Shown here: one piece after another, positions 52,001-60,784 of the stretch
Layout of the letters: each line of letters begins with the position of its first letter
Numbering within the stretch: position 1 is the first letter of the stretch
NCBI RefSeq assembly: GCF_000797445.1
Contig: NZ_JSWF01000044.1
Location: forward strand, 124,001 to 188,000
DNA length: 64,000 bases
Direction: 5' to 3'
Source: Lacinutrix jangbogonensis
GTDB lineage: Bacteria; Bacteroidota; Bacteroidia; Flavobacteriales; Flavobacteriaceae
Notes under the pieces: model-generated
Database searches by the model: none
The model's input: only the letters and a program-made list of their open reading frames with translations
Told to the model about the DNA's origin: nothing
Position numbers and translations under genes: made by a program

Positions 52001-53121
52001 TTTTAATTCTAATAATCATAACCTTTTTATATTTAGCATTAATTTTGACTCTAGCTTTTGGTTTCGATAAAGTTGCCGTTTTTAAAATTGAGGATATAAA
52101 AGCCGAAACCAAATTCTCGATTATTATACCGTTTAGAAATGAAGCGGAAAATTTGCCTGAATTACTTGTTTCAATTGGTAAATTAGATTACCCCAAATCT
52201 CATTATGAATTTATTTTTGTTGATGATGAATCTGAAGATGATTCGGTAGACATTATCGCTCGATTTCTGACTTCTTTTCAAAATAAATCAAGCGTAATTA
52301 AGAATATTAGACTTACAAATTCACCTAAAAAAGACGCCATCACTTCTGCTATAAAAACAGCGAAACACAATTGGATTGTAACGACTGATGCCGATTGTAT
52401 ATTACCAAAATACTGGCTCGATACTTTAGATTGTTTTATACAGCAAAAACAATGTGAAATGATAGTTGCTCCTGTAACTTACTACAAGAACAATTCATTT
52501 TTAAAACGTTTTCAGTTGTTAGATTTTTTAAGTTTAATTGGTGCTACAGTAGGTGGTTTTGGTATTGGTAAACCGTTTTTATGTAATGGTGCAAACTTAG
52601 CGTACAAGAAGACCTTGTTTTTAGAACTTAATGGCTTCGATGGGAATAACGAGATTGCAAGTGGAGACGACATTTTCCTACTTCAAAAAGCGATTAAGCA
52701 TAACGTAAATGCTGTTCAATTTTTAAAATGTAAATCTGCTATTGTAAAAACAAAACCTCAACCAACTTTACAATCATTAATTTCTCAACGTAAACGTTGG
52801 GCTGCGAAGACTTCAAACTACAACTCTACTTTTGGCAAAATAGTAGGTTTAATTGTTTTACTTATGAATGCGTCTCTAGTTTGTAGTTTTTTGCTTGTGT
52901 TACTTGGCCTACTTCATTTTAAACCTTTACTGTATATTTTTGCAATAAAGAGTCTTGTCGATTTCTTGCTTATTTTTAAAACTGCTCGATTTTTCAATCA
53001 AGAAAACCAGCTATTCAATATTATCTTTTCCAGTCTATTGTATCCTTTTTTTAGCGTCTACATTGCTTTTATTTCTATGTTTTTTAAATACAAATGGAAA
53101 GGTAGAAGTTTCAAGAAATAA
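51997..53121 (+). CDS. Glycosyltransferase family 2 with C-terminal helices
   Basis: The 374-residue membrane protein has a GT2 domain: FSIIIPFRNEAENLPELLVS near residue 41, FIFVDDESEDDSV, VTTDADCILP (DxD) and QRKRWAAK (QxxRW). These are signatures of inverting processive or single-step transferases. It has helices at the N-terminus (3-22) and C-terminus (about 285-365). It starts 4 bases before the flippase-like gene ends, consistent with one operon. The sugar and acceptor are unknown. Confidence 0.9.
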   Translation: MILILIIITFLYLALILTLAFGFDKVAVFKIEDIKAETKFSIIIPFRNEAENLPELLVSIGKLDYPKSHYEFIFVDDESEDDSVDIIARFLTSFQNKSSVIKNIRLTNSPKKDAITSAIKTAKHNWIVTTDADCILPKYWLDTLDCFIQQKQCEMIVAPVTYYKNNSFLKRFQLLDFLSLIGATVGGFGIGKPFLCNGANLAYKKTLFLELNGFDGNNEIASGDDIFLLQKAIKHNVNAVQFLKCKSAIVKTKPQPTLQSLISQRKRWAAKTSNYNSTFGKIVGLIVLLMNASLVCSFLLVLLGLLHFKPLLYIFAIKSLVDFLLIFKTARFFNQENQLFNIIFSSLLYPFFSVYIAFISMFFKYKWKGRSFKK

Positions 53122-53178
53122 TATATAAGTCAGTTAAAATTTATACATTTACTTTTTAGAACAAAATCTATTCCCATT

Positions 53179-54054
53179 ATGAAAAAATTCATCTTATTAT
53201 TCAGCTTATTTACTTTTAGCACCTTTACTTTCGCACAAGAAACTTACACTGTTGAAAACGAAACTTTAGAGCTTAAAACCGAAGTTGATGGTGCATTAGA
53301 TTTACTTTGGAACAGTTTTAATGGTGAATACAGATATTTTATTAAGAGTGAAGATGAACAAGTGTTCGAGTTAAAAAACACTAAAGGAGCAGATAACAAA
53401 TATCAAGAAGACTATAAAACTTTGCTAGCAGATTTAACGTCTATGGACGCTTCTAAGGTGAATTTAACGACTTACAGTATTAAATCGTTTATTGATACAT
53501 ATAATAGTTCTAAAGATTCTAATTACGAATCTAGGGATTCTAAATCTAAAGTAAAACTAAGGCTAGGTGTTTTTGGAGGTATTACTAATAATCCATTTAA
53601 CACGAACCCTAACAATGAAAAAGTAGCTCTTTTTGGAACAGAACTTGAAGCTGTTTCTAGCAACTTAGACTCAAAACACGCTGGTTTTTTAAACGTTAGA
53701 TACACAGCAGACAAGGATGATTTTCAATATTCTGCTACTCAATTAGCTTTAGGGTATCGCTATCGTTTTATTAATAAAGCTAATTTTAATATTTACGCGC
53801 AAACAAAGTTCGCAACCTTTACAAGCTCTAAAATAACAACTACAATTGTAGACCTTAATGATCCAACAACATCTATAACAGAAGAACAGAGCTCAACTAG
53901 TTTCGATGCTCCTTTTATATTTGGTTTAGGTGCAGATATTAAATTAGGAAACGGTTATTTAACCTTAGTCTACGATTCGCTTTTTGCCTTATTATTAGAT
54001 AATGAAGATAATTTTGCTGTGGATTTTGCCATTGGTTATAAATTTAACTTATAG
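53179..54054 (+). CDS. Outer-membrane beta-barrel protein
   Basis: The 291-residue protein has a signal peptide (LLFSLFTFSTFTFAQ), a helical N-terminal part of about 100 residues (TLELKTEVDGALDLLWNSFN) and then beta-barrel strands (GVFGGITNNPFNTNPNNEKV, YSATQLALGYRYRFINKANF), ending in LAVDFAIGYKFNL. The helical front region is unusual for small barrels. It ends one base into the broken YccA-type gene at 54054. Confidence 0.65.
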   Translation: MKKFILLFSLFTFSTFTFAQETYTVENETLELKTEVDGALDLLWNSFNGEYRYFIKSEDEQVFELKNTKGADNKYQEDYKTLLADLTSMDASKVNLTTYSIKSFIDTYNSSKDSNYESRDSKSKVKLRLGVFGGITNNPFNTNPNNEKVALFGTELEAVSSNLDSKHAGFLNVRYTADKDDFQYSATQLALGYRYRFINKANFNIYAQTKFATFTSSKITTTIVDLNDPTTSITEEQSSTSFDAPFIFGLGADIKLGNGYLTLVYDSLFALLLDNEDNFAVDFAIGYKFNL

Positions 54055-54785
54055 TGTCTCTTTTAAAGACTTCTAATCCCATATTTACACCTTACTTTTG
54101 GGAAGATAATCAAGCTTCACAATCAAAAATGACGGTTTATGGTATTGTAATAAAAACAGTAGCTATGCTTTTTATTACTAGTACAATCACTTTACTTATA
54201 TGGAAATTAAATGCTTACGGCACAAACATTAAGTGGTATGGAACTGGTGGAATGCTTGCTGCTATTGTAATTAGCATTGTGCTTTCTTTTAGGCAACAAT
54301 AGGCTCATATTTTAGTACTATTATACGCTATAGCTAAAGGCTTTTTTCTTGGTGGATTTACAAGTTATATAAAATCACGATTCCCAGACATGCCTTACCA
54401 AGCTATTGGCGTAACTTTAGTAACTTTTTTCACTATTTTATTTCTGTACCAAACGCGAATAATTGTTGTAACTAAAAAAGTGAAAAGCGTTATTATAACG
54501 GTTTGTTCGTCTATATTTTTGGTATATATTATCTCTTGGATATTAAGCTTTTTTGGTATTCGCTCGTTTATTTGGGGAACAAGTTGGATTACTATAGGCT
54601 TCAATGTTGTAGCTGCTACTTTTGCTGCTTTATCTTTCTTATTAGATTTCGATTTTATAGAACGCTATAAAGATAAAGCTCCTAAACACAAAGAATGGAT
54701 AGCTTGTTATGGTTTACTTGTAACTATAATTTGGTTGTATGTAGAAGTCTTGAGATTAATGAAAAAGTTAACGATACGATTTTAA
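54054..54785 (+). pseudogene. YccA/Bax-inhibitor-1-like gene disrupted by a single TAG
   Basis: The 54054-54785 frame is intact apart from a TAG at 54300-54302. Before it the chain reads MSLLKTSNPIFTPYFW and a helix (VIKTVAMLFITSTITLLIW), a second helix and FRQQ; after it AHILVLLYAIAKGFFLGGFT, five more helices and FLLDFDFIERYKDKAPKHKE. Related proteins have Trp at this place (KPxWAP), so TGG to TAG explains it. The C-terminal 131-residue part could be read from ATG at 54390 but would lack two helices. GTG at 54054 is the start, overlapping the upstream stop by one base. The protein family regulates ion homeostasis and FtsH. Confidence 0.82.
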
Positions 54786-55258
54786 TTTACAGCTATTACA
54801 ATAGGTAATCTAAACTCCGTTTTTACTGGCTGATTGCGTTTAATGGCTGGGAATATTTGCGGTAAAGTATTTAAACTTTCTGAAATCATGTTTTTAATGT
54901 TGGGGATTTCGGTTTCTGTAGTTTCCTTTAAATCTATGTTTTTTATTGCTATTTCCCCTAATTCCGAAATTTGAAATTCTAAAACTAAAGTGTCTTCAAT
55001 GTCTTGAGAAACAATAATGGTTTCGTTTTGTAAACGCGATGTTATATGTTGTGATAATGTGTTTTCGAAACACGTTTTCTTTTCTGTTTTTGTTTCAAAT
55101 GTATCGCAAGTAGAAAACGTTGGATACGTGTCTACGGCATTCCAATTAAAGGTTTTTTGTTCTTCGTTATAAATATCTTCAGATGATATTTTTTTTGCAT
55201 TAAAATAGTCGCATGACGTTGCGCAAATAATTAATAAAAAAACGAATACTTTTTGCAT
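54782..55258 (-). CDS. Lipoprotein with TonB C-terminal-like domain
   Basis: The ATG at 55258 gives a lipoprotein (QKVFVFLLIICATSC, Cys16); an upstream ATG at 55306 adds 16 polar residues and is less likely. The mature part ends with LRxQFxIS and a partner-facing pattern (LVLEFQISELGEIAIKNIDL, MISESLNTLPQIFPAIKRNQ, PVKTEFRLPIVIAV), the TonB C-terminal arrangement also seen in the M56-TonB proteins at 57388. It overlaps the convergent YccA-like pseudogene by 4 bases. Function is likely protein contact in the envelope. Confidence 0.65.
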   Translation of the reverse strand: MQKVFVFLLIICATSCDYFNAKKISSEDIYNEEQKTFNWNAVDTYPTFSTCDTFETKTEKKTCFENTLSQHITSRLQNETIIVSQDIEDTLVLEFQISELGEIAIKNIDLKETTETEIPNIKNMISESLNTLPQIFPAIKRNQPVKTEFRLPIVIAVN

Positions 55259-55387
55259 TGCTTTGACTAACCTAAACTTAAACTCTAAATGTCGTATATA
55301 AATCATTTCTTTTTCAATTCTTAATACAACTTTTAGAATATAAATTAGTATGAAATTGAAAAGTACAAAATTTTATATTAAAAATAA

Positions 55388-55415
55388 AAAAACCGAAGAC
55401 TATGCTTCGGTTTTT
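55388..55415. terminator. Intrinsic terminator with CCGAAG hairpin
   Basis: The arms AAAAACCGAAG (55388-55398) and CTTCGGTTTTT (55405-55415) with a 6-base loop form a bidirectional terminator, positioned 22 bases after the stop of the PDZ gene at 55437. The same CCGAAG...CTTCGG hairpin recurs at 57320 and 58986. Confidence 0.75.
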
Positions 55416-55436
55416 GAATTGTATTGTATAATTAAA

Positions 55437-56129
55437 CTACTCTCTGCTTACTACAAAAAGTTTAGAAAATGTATTTTCCTTATTAGATATTCTTAAAATA
55501 TAAACACCATCTTCCATCTTATTTACAGGTATTGTTTCTTTTAAACTTCCAGAATCTAGCATTTTGTCATATTGTTTTACTAAAACACCATTAGCCATAT
55601 AAATACCAAATGTGTAATTATCTTGTACAATTGTTTCAAAAGAGATATTTAGATGCTCTCTGGCTGGACTTGGATATACACTTATATTATTTTCGCTTAA
55701 TGATGATAATGCCATTTCACAACATACTTTCTCTTGAACAATTTTTGTTGTTTTCGCTCCTAAAACCACCTTTTTAGTCATATTTTTTCCGTCTCTATAG
55801 ATTAAAAAACTTACAACATCAAAAGGATTATACGCCGTTATTATTTCTATAGCATCACCTCTATTATTAACTTCGATACCATTAATTTTCATTACAATAT
55901 CGTACGCTTTAAAATTATTATCAAAAGCGGCAGTATTTTCAATAACGTCTAAAACAACAACACCTTTTTCTGTTTCTTTATCACACGGCGTTCCAAAATA
56001 CACACCTAAAAAAGTACCTTCATGTACTACTTTATCTAAAACACAAGTGTTTTCACAATCTAGAGATTGGGCAAAAGTTAATGACATAAAACTTAAAACA
56101 GTGGTAAAAAATAATAATTGCTTTTTCAT
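55437..56129 (-). CDS. Secreted PDZ-domain protein with type IX sorting tail
   Basis: The 230-residue protein has a signal peptide (LSFMSLTFAQ), then about 100 residues of PDZ fold (GTFLGVYFGTPCDKETEKGV, KAYDIVMKINGIEVNNRGDA). It has two close Cys pairs and no protease domain. From about residue 150 it has a type IX secretion sorting domain, ISVYPSPAREHLNISF then GVYILRIS and FSKLFVV. It is therefore exported across the outer membrane and displayed. The client of the PDZ domain is unknown. Confidence 0.82.
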   Translation of the reverse strand: MKKQLLFFTTVLSFMSLTFAQSLDCENTCVLDKVVHEGTFLGVYFGTPCDKETEKGVVVLDVIENTAAFDNNFKAYDIVMKINGIEVNNRGDAIEIITAYNPFDVVSFLIYRDGKNMTKKVVLGAKTTKIVQEKVCCEMALSSLSENNISVYPSPAREHLNISFETIVQDNYTFGIYMANGVLVKQYDKMLDSGSLKETIPVNKMEDGVYILRISNKENTFSKLFVVSRE

Positions 56130-56245
56130 TGAATCTAAATTAAACTGTAATATATTTTATTTCCTTCAGAAAAGCTAAAATCTAATAAACATTCAGGAAA
56201 CATAAAGACTAAAGCCCTATTTTACAGTTGAAATACAAGATTTTG

Positions 56246-57391
56246 TTATTTTTTTTTCTCTTCATCTTTAAGAAACGCCTCTTTCTTTAATTTTGTGAGT
56301 TCCCATTTTGCAAAAGTCACATAATCACTTTCAGGATTTTTTTTGATAAAAGATTCAAACAAATCAATTTTACTTTGTAACTCTTTATAGTAACTTACTT
56401 TAGTGGCTACTAAAAAGAATTTAGCACTTTCATTCTCTGGATTTTCTTTTAGCGCCATTTTTAAATATTTCACTGCTACTTGTGGTTTCTGTAAACGATT
56501 ATAAACAGTGGCTAACTTAGCATACTCATTATCTAAAGGAAGATCTTGAAGCTCTAAAGAACGTTTTATATATTTTTCAGCATTTATATAATCGTTTATT
56601 AACTGATATAGGCTTCCTAATCTGTATAAGTTGTTCGTGTTTTTAGGCTCTAAAAGTAATGCTAGTTCTAAGTATTCTATTGCCCTTTCGTACTCTAAAT
56701 CTTTTTTATAAGCGAAACTTAACTTCTCGAACACAAACTGACTCTTTTCTCCAAGTGCTAATAACTTTTCGAACCAAACTATAGCAGGAGTATAATCACC
56801 TAGCAAAAACAAGCTTTGGGCTTTTAAACTCGTTAATGCAGCATTTTTTGGATAGCTTTTTAAACCCACAATAATTAAACTATCTAGCCTCTCAAATTTT
56901 TTATTTTTCAGACTGTGTTTTGCTAACTTATATATTGCCTTTTGATGGGCATTATCTAATTTATAGGCTGTTTTAAAATTGTTTTGTGCTTCTTCTATTT
57001 GTTTTAATCGCTCTAAAACCACACCTAATTCGTAATAATAATTTGGATTTGTACTATCTCTAGCTTTTAGCTTATTAAAAATAGCAACTGCATCTTCATT
57101 CATTTTTACTTTACTCAATAATTTACCGTATTCGTATTGTAACAAGGTGTTTTCATTATTATTGTCAAGAGCTATTTTATAATTCACTATTGCTTTATCG
57201 TAATTACCAATTGCGTTGTATGCTCTTGCTAATCTATACGATGTGTTTTCAGTAGCATTACTTTCTAGGAGTGTAATCGCTTTAGAAAAATTACCATTTG
57301 CCATTAAACTATCTGAAACATTTAAAACCGAAGACTGTGCTTCGGTTTTAAATGATATTAATATTAATAGTAGTGTTAGAATTCTAATCAT
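56246..57391 (-). CDS. TPR-repeat secreted protein
   Basis: The 381-residue protein starts with a signal peptide (RILTLLLILISFKTEAQ) and is made of about nine TPR repeats, for example YRLARAYNAIGNYDKAIVNY, YYYELGVVLERLKQIEEAQN, KLSFAYKKDLEYERAIEYLE and LYQLINDYINAEKYIKRSLE. No other domain is seen. It overlaps the upstream M56-TonB gene by 4 bases (ATGA) and would be co-translated. It is a likely scaffold in the periplasm. A perfect inverted repeat at 57320 lies inside its signal-peptide region. Confidence 0.82.
   Translation of the reverse strand: MIRILTLLLILISFKTEAQSSVLNVSDSLMANGNFSKAITLLESNATENTSYRLARAYNAIGNYDKAIVNYKIALDNNNENTLLQYEYGKLLSKVKMNEDAVAIFNKLKARDSTNPNYYYELGVVLERLKQIEEAQNNFKTAYKLDNAHQKAIYKLAKHSLKNKKFERLDSLIIVGLKSYPKNAALTSLKAQSLFLLGDYTPAIVWFEKLLALGEKSQFVFEKLSFAYKKDLEYERAIEYLELALLLEPKNTNNLYRLGSLYQLINDYINAEKYIKRSLELQDLPLDNEYAKLATVYNRLQKPQVAVKYLKMALKENPENESAKFFLVATKVSYYKELQSKIDLFESFIKKNPESDYVTFAKWELTKLKKEAFLKDEEKKK
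57320..57353 (-). repeat. Perfect CCGAAG inverted repeat inside the TPR gene start
   Basis: Arms of 14 bp (57320-57333, 57340-57353) with a 6-base loop. It lies 38-71 bases downstream of the TPR start codon on the minus strand, encoding part of KTEAQSSVLN. It is the second of three CCGAAG...CTTCGG hairpins in this area; the first at 55388 is a clear terminator. It could attenuate the TPR message or be a mere repeat. Confidence 0.6.
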
Positions 57392-58953
57392 TTTATAATA
57401 TTGAAACTTATTGGTAAATCGAATGAAACACTAACAGGTTTCCCTTCTTTTTTTCCTGGTTGAAATTGTGGCAATAGTTTTACAACTCTTACAGCTTCTT
57501 TTTCTAATTCTGGATGTGGCCCTCTTGATTTAATGTCTACAATATTTCCTTCTTTATTAATGGTAAACTTAGTATAGATTCTTTGCTTACCTTTTAAACC
57601 AAGTGTTTCACTAAGTTTTGCATTAAAGTTATTAAGAACAAATCCATAAATATTATCACTAAAACATATTCTTTGTTCATCGTTTGAAGGCAAATTTTCA
57701 CAACCAGGATATACAGGAACTTGATCTATATTATTAAATGGAATTTCTTTTCCACCAAGAACATCATAATGTACAGCTTTTACTTCATTCTTATTTTCAA
57801 CATTATAAAAATTGAAATATGATGTATAATATATCCCATCAGGAAATTGAACTTTACTTTTTTCCATTTCCATTGGTCTTTCTTCTTCTTTAGGATGAAT
57901 ACTATATGAAATTAATTCTGTAGTTTCATCAATTATTGACCAGCTTACATAGTTTTTATTTTCTTTTAAAAAAGCTTCGTATTTTTCATGTATAACTTTT
58001 ACGTCATTAGGCATTTCTTCACCTAATTGTAATGAATAAGAGTACAGTTTCAAATTATCTAGATTATTGTTACTTTCTTCTTGAGTTTCACAAGACGTGT
58101 AAAACAACATACCAATCACCAAAGGAAATAATAATAAATATTTCGCTAGATGAATTTGTTTTGATTTTGATTTGCTTAACATAATGATTCGTTTTTTGAT
58201 TAATGATTGTTTAAAAAATGGATTGATAAATGACACCTTCTGGGTATCGAAAACTTGCGAGAGTAGGTTTTGATAATAATTAACTTTATTAGTCGATTTT
58301 ACAGCTTTAGAATCTGCGACATACTCATGCAAATTTGCTATTCTTTTTTGGTACATATAAATTAGTGGATTAAACCAAAAAACAATTTTTAAGACTTCGA
58401 AAAACAATAAATCTAGACTGTGTTTTTCCTTAACGTGTTGTAGCTCGTGAACCAAAATACTTTGTCTATCTTCTGTATTAATGTCTTTGCCTAGAAATAT
58501 ATAATTGAAAAATGAAAAAGCCTGTTTACTATTAACCAATTCAATCAAAAAAGCTGTTTCAAACTTAACTTTCGGGCTGTTGTAAGCCAATGCTAATAAC
58601 TTATAAAACTTAATAGCGAATAAAACTAATGCTATTGCACAACCTAAATACAGCAGGTAATTCCAGCTAAAATAAACACTAGAATTACTTATAGTATTTA
58701 CTATTGCATCTTCAGTATTTATGTTGTTGACTGTTTTTCCTAAAACAACTTCGGGTAACGTATAAATGTATTCTTTAGGTATTATAGTTTTAAAACTATC
58801 AATTTTTATAAATGGCAACACTATGGACAATAATGCTGAAGCCAATAAATAAAATCGATTGTAATTAAAGAAAGTTTCTTTCTTTAAAAAGCCATCGTAA
58901 ATCAATAAAAACAAAAGCTGAAAAACAACAGTTTGTAAAATATAGTGTAACAT
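57388..58953 (-). CDS. M56/BlaR1-like sensor protease with TonB C-terminal domain (copy 2)
   Basis: The 521-residue protein has four N-terminal helices, an M56 zinc protease (VHELQHVKEKHSLD is HExxH near residue 173, WFNPLIYMY, NLHEYVADSKAV), a helix at about 275 (YLLLFPLVIGMLFYTSC) and an outside TonB-like end (GLKGKQRIYTKFTINKEGNI, GPHPELEKEAVRVVKLLPQF). Its N-terminal 300 residues are almost identical to the neighbour at 59041. The middle of the outside part differs. It overlaps the TPR gene by 4 bases. Partner repressor: BlaI at 60785. Confidence 0.88.
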   Translation of the reverse strand: MLHYILQTVVFQLLFLLIYDGFLKKETFFNYNRFYLLASALLSIVLPFIKIDSFKTIIPKEYIYTLPEVVLGKTVNNINTEDAIVNTISNSSVYFSWNYLLYLGCAIALVLFAIKFYKLLALAYNSPKVKFETAFLIELVNSKQAFSFFNYIFLGKDINTEDRQSILVHELQHVKEKHSLDLLFFEVLKIVFWFNPLIYMYQKRIANLHEYVADSKAVKSTNKVNYYQNLLSQVFDTQKVSFINPFFKQSLIKKRIIMLSKSKSKQIHLAKYLLLFPLVIGMLFYTSCETQEESNNNLDNLKLYSYSLQLGEEMPNDVKVIHEKYEAFLKENKNYVSWSIIDETTELISYSIHPKEEERPMEMEKSKVQFPDGIYYTSYFNFYNVENKNEVKAVHYDVLGGKEIPFNNIDQVPVYPGCENLPSNDEQRICFSDNIYGFVLNNFNAKLSETLGLKGKQRIYTKFTINKEGNIVDIKSRGPHPELEKEAVRVVKLLPQFQPGKKEGKPVSVSFDLPISFNIIK

Positions 58954-58957
58954 AATT

Positions 58958-59041
58958 TTATTTTTTAGCGCCCTTATTTATCTCTTTTAAAACCGGAGTC
59001 AATGCTTCGGTTTTAAGTGATAATAGTTCCATTCTAGTCAT
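58958..59041 (-). other. 27-codon relic of the blaI 3' end between the two M56 genes
   Basis: A minus-strand ATG at 59041 overlaps the stop of the first M56 gene (TAATG) and opens a 27-residue frame ending LKEINKGAKK, almost the same as the end of BlaI at 60785 (LKEINKDTKK). It is followed, as blaI is, by AATT and the ATG of an M56 gene (start 58953). It is the footprint of the duplication that made the second M56 gene. The codons remain readable, so a small peptide is possible, but I think it only keeps the spacing for translational coupling. Confidence 0.7.
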
Positions 59042-60780
59042 TACTTAATATTAAAAGTTATTGGTAAATCGAATGCAACACTAACAGGCTTACCTTCTTG
59101 TTTCCCTGGTTGTAGTTGCGGAATAAGTTGCACTACTCTTTTAGCCTCTTTTTCTAATTCTGGATGTGGAGCTCTTGCTTTTATATCTACAACATTCCCT
59201 TCTTTATTAATGAGAAACCTAGTATAGATTCTTTGCTTTCCTGATAAACCAAGTGTTTTTCCAAGATCTAAATTGAAGTTTTTAGCAACTAGTTTACTAA
59301 TTTTATCGCTAAAGCATTTTCTTTGATTATCGTTTGAATCTGAAGTATCACATCCTGGAAAAACAGGAACTTCATCTATTGAGGCGAAAGAGATTGACTC
59401 ATTTTGAACTTTAAACTCTATTCTTTTATGCCTTAAACCATCAGAAATTATTTGTGTGTGGTAAAAAACATCATTTCTAATTTGTTCTACTTGGCTATCA
59501 ATTAGTTTTTGTTCCTCAGTTGTTATATTATCTAAATCTTTTACGTGTAATTTTATAACGCCTCCTGAAGCACTATTCTGCCATTTATCTATAGATTCTT
59601 GTTTTTCCTTTCTTAACAAATAATTCTCATAAGTATTTTCTTTGATACTTTTAAGTTTATTATTTAATGAGTTAATTAGATTTTCTTCTGTAGCCGTTTC
59701 GAGCGCTATTTTATTAATTCTTTCAATAATTATCATCATTTTAATATACTCTTCTTTTGTGCAGAGATAATTATTTCTGTTGAACATATCATCACTCATA
59801 ATTATTTTCATCGCTTGTTCATCGCTTAGTCCTTTTAATTCTTTCTTTAATTTTTCTTGTAATTCTTGTTCTGTTAATTGAGACGTTTCTTCCCTTGGAG
59901 TTTCAATTTGAGTTTCACAAGACGTGTAAAACAACATCCCAATTACCATTGGAAATAATAATAAATATTTTGCTAGATGAATTTGTTTTGATTTTGATTT
60001 GCTTAACATATTGATTCGTTTTTTGATTAATGATTGTTTAAAAAATGGGTTGATGAATGATACCTTTTGGGTATCGAAAACTTGCGATAACAAGTTTTGA
60101 TAATAATTAACTTTGCAACTCGACTTTACTGCTTTAGAATCTGCAATAAACTCATGTAAATTCGACATTCTTTTTTGGTACATATAAATTAGTGGATTAA
60201 ACCAAAAAACAATTTTTAAGACTTCGAAAAACAATAAATCTAGACTGTGTTTTTCCTTAACGTGTTGTAGCTCGTGAACCAAAATACTTTGTCTATCTTC
60301 TGTATTAATGTCTTTGCCTAGAAATATATAATTGAAAAATGAAAAAGCCTGTTTACTATTAACCAATTCAATCAAAAAAGCTGTTTCAAACTTAACTTTC
60401 GGGTTTTTGTAAGCCATTGCCATTAACTTATAAAACTTAATAACAAATAAAACTAATGCTATTGCACAACCTAAATACAGCAGGTAACCCCAACTAAAAT
60501 AAAAACTAGATGTATTTATTGTATTTACTATAGCATCCTCAGTATTTATGTTGTTGACTGTTTTTCCTAAAACAACTTCGGGTAACGTATAAATGTATTC
60601 TTTAGGTATTATAGCTTTAAAGCTATCGATTTTTATAAATGGCAACACGATAGATAAAAGTGCTGAGGCTAATAAATAAAACCGGTTGTGATTAAAGAAA
60701 GTTTCTTTCTTCAAAAAGCCATCGTAAATCAATAAAAACAAAAGCTGAAAAACAACAGTTTGTAAAATATAGTGTAACAT
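59041..60780 (-). CDS. M56/BlaR1-like sensor protease with TonB C-terminal domain (copy 1)
   Basis: The 579-residue protein has the same architecture as the copy at 57388: helices, M56 zinc protease (VHELQHVKEKHS), a helix with YLLLFPMVIGMLFYTSC and a TonB-type end (GLSGKQRIYTRFLINKEGNV, then PHPELEKEAKRVV). The outside middle part is longer (about 170 residues), with long charged helices (QELQEKLKKELKGLSDEQAM). It follows blaI by 4 bases. After a signal, M56 sensors cut their BlaI partner and induce the operon; the signal is unknown here. Confidence 0.9.
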   Translation of the reverse strand: MLHYILQTVVFQLLFLLIYDGFLKKETFFNHNRFYLLASALLSIVLPFIKIDSFKAIIPKEYIYTLPEVVLGKTVNNINTEDAIVNTINTSSFYFSWGYLLYLGCAIALVLFVIKFYKLMAMAYKNPKVKFETAFLIELVNSKQAFSFFNYIFLGKDINTEDRQSILVHELQHVKEKHSLDLLFFEVLKIVFWFNPLIYMYQKRMSNLHEFIADSKAVKSSCKVNYYQNLLSQVFDTQKVSFINPFFKQSLIKKRINMLSKSKSKQIHLAKYLLLFPMVIGMLFYTSCETQIETPREETSQLTEQELQEKLKKELKGLSDEQAMKIIMSDDMFNRNNYLCTKEEYIKMMIIIERINKIALETATEENLINSLNNKLKSIKENTYENYLLRKEKQESIDKWQNSASGGVIKLHVKDLDNITTEEQKLIDSQVEQIRNDVFYHTQIISDGLRHKRIEFKVQNESISFASIDEVPVFPGCDTSDSNDNQRKCFSDKISKLVAKNFNLDLGKTLGLSGKQRIYTRFLINKEGNVVDIKARAPHPELEKEAKRVVQLIPQLQPGKQEGKPVSVAFDLPITFNIK

Positions 60781-60784
60781 AATT

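Larger units (their letters stand above)
58090..60780 (-). repeat. Near-identical duplicated blocks of the two M56 genes
   Basis: The 5' parts of the two M56 genes, about 58090-58953 and 59910-60780, match at most bases; for example 58381-58560 and 60208-60387 are identical or nearly so even at third codon positions. The outside middle regions are much less alike. This pattern suggests recent duplication with gene conversion in the protease part. Confidence 0.8.
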
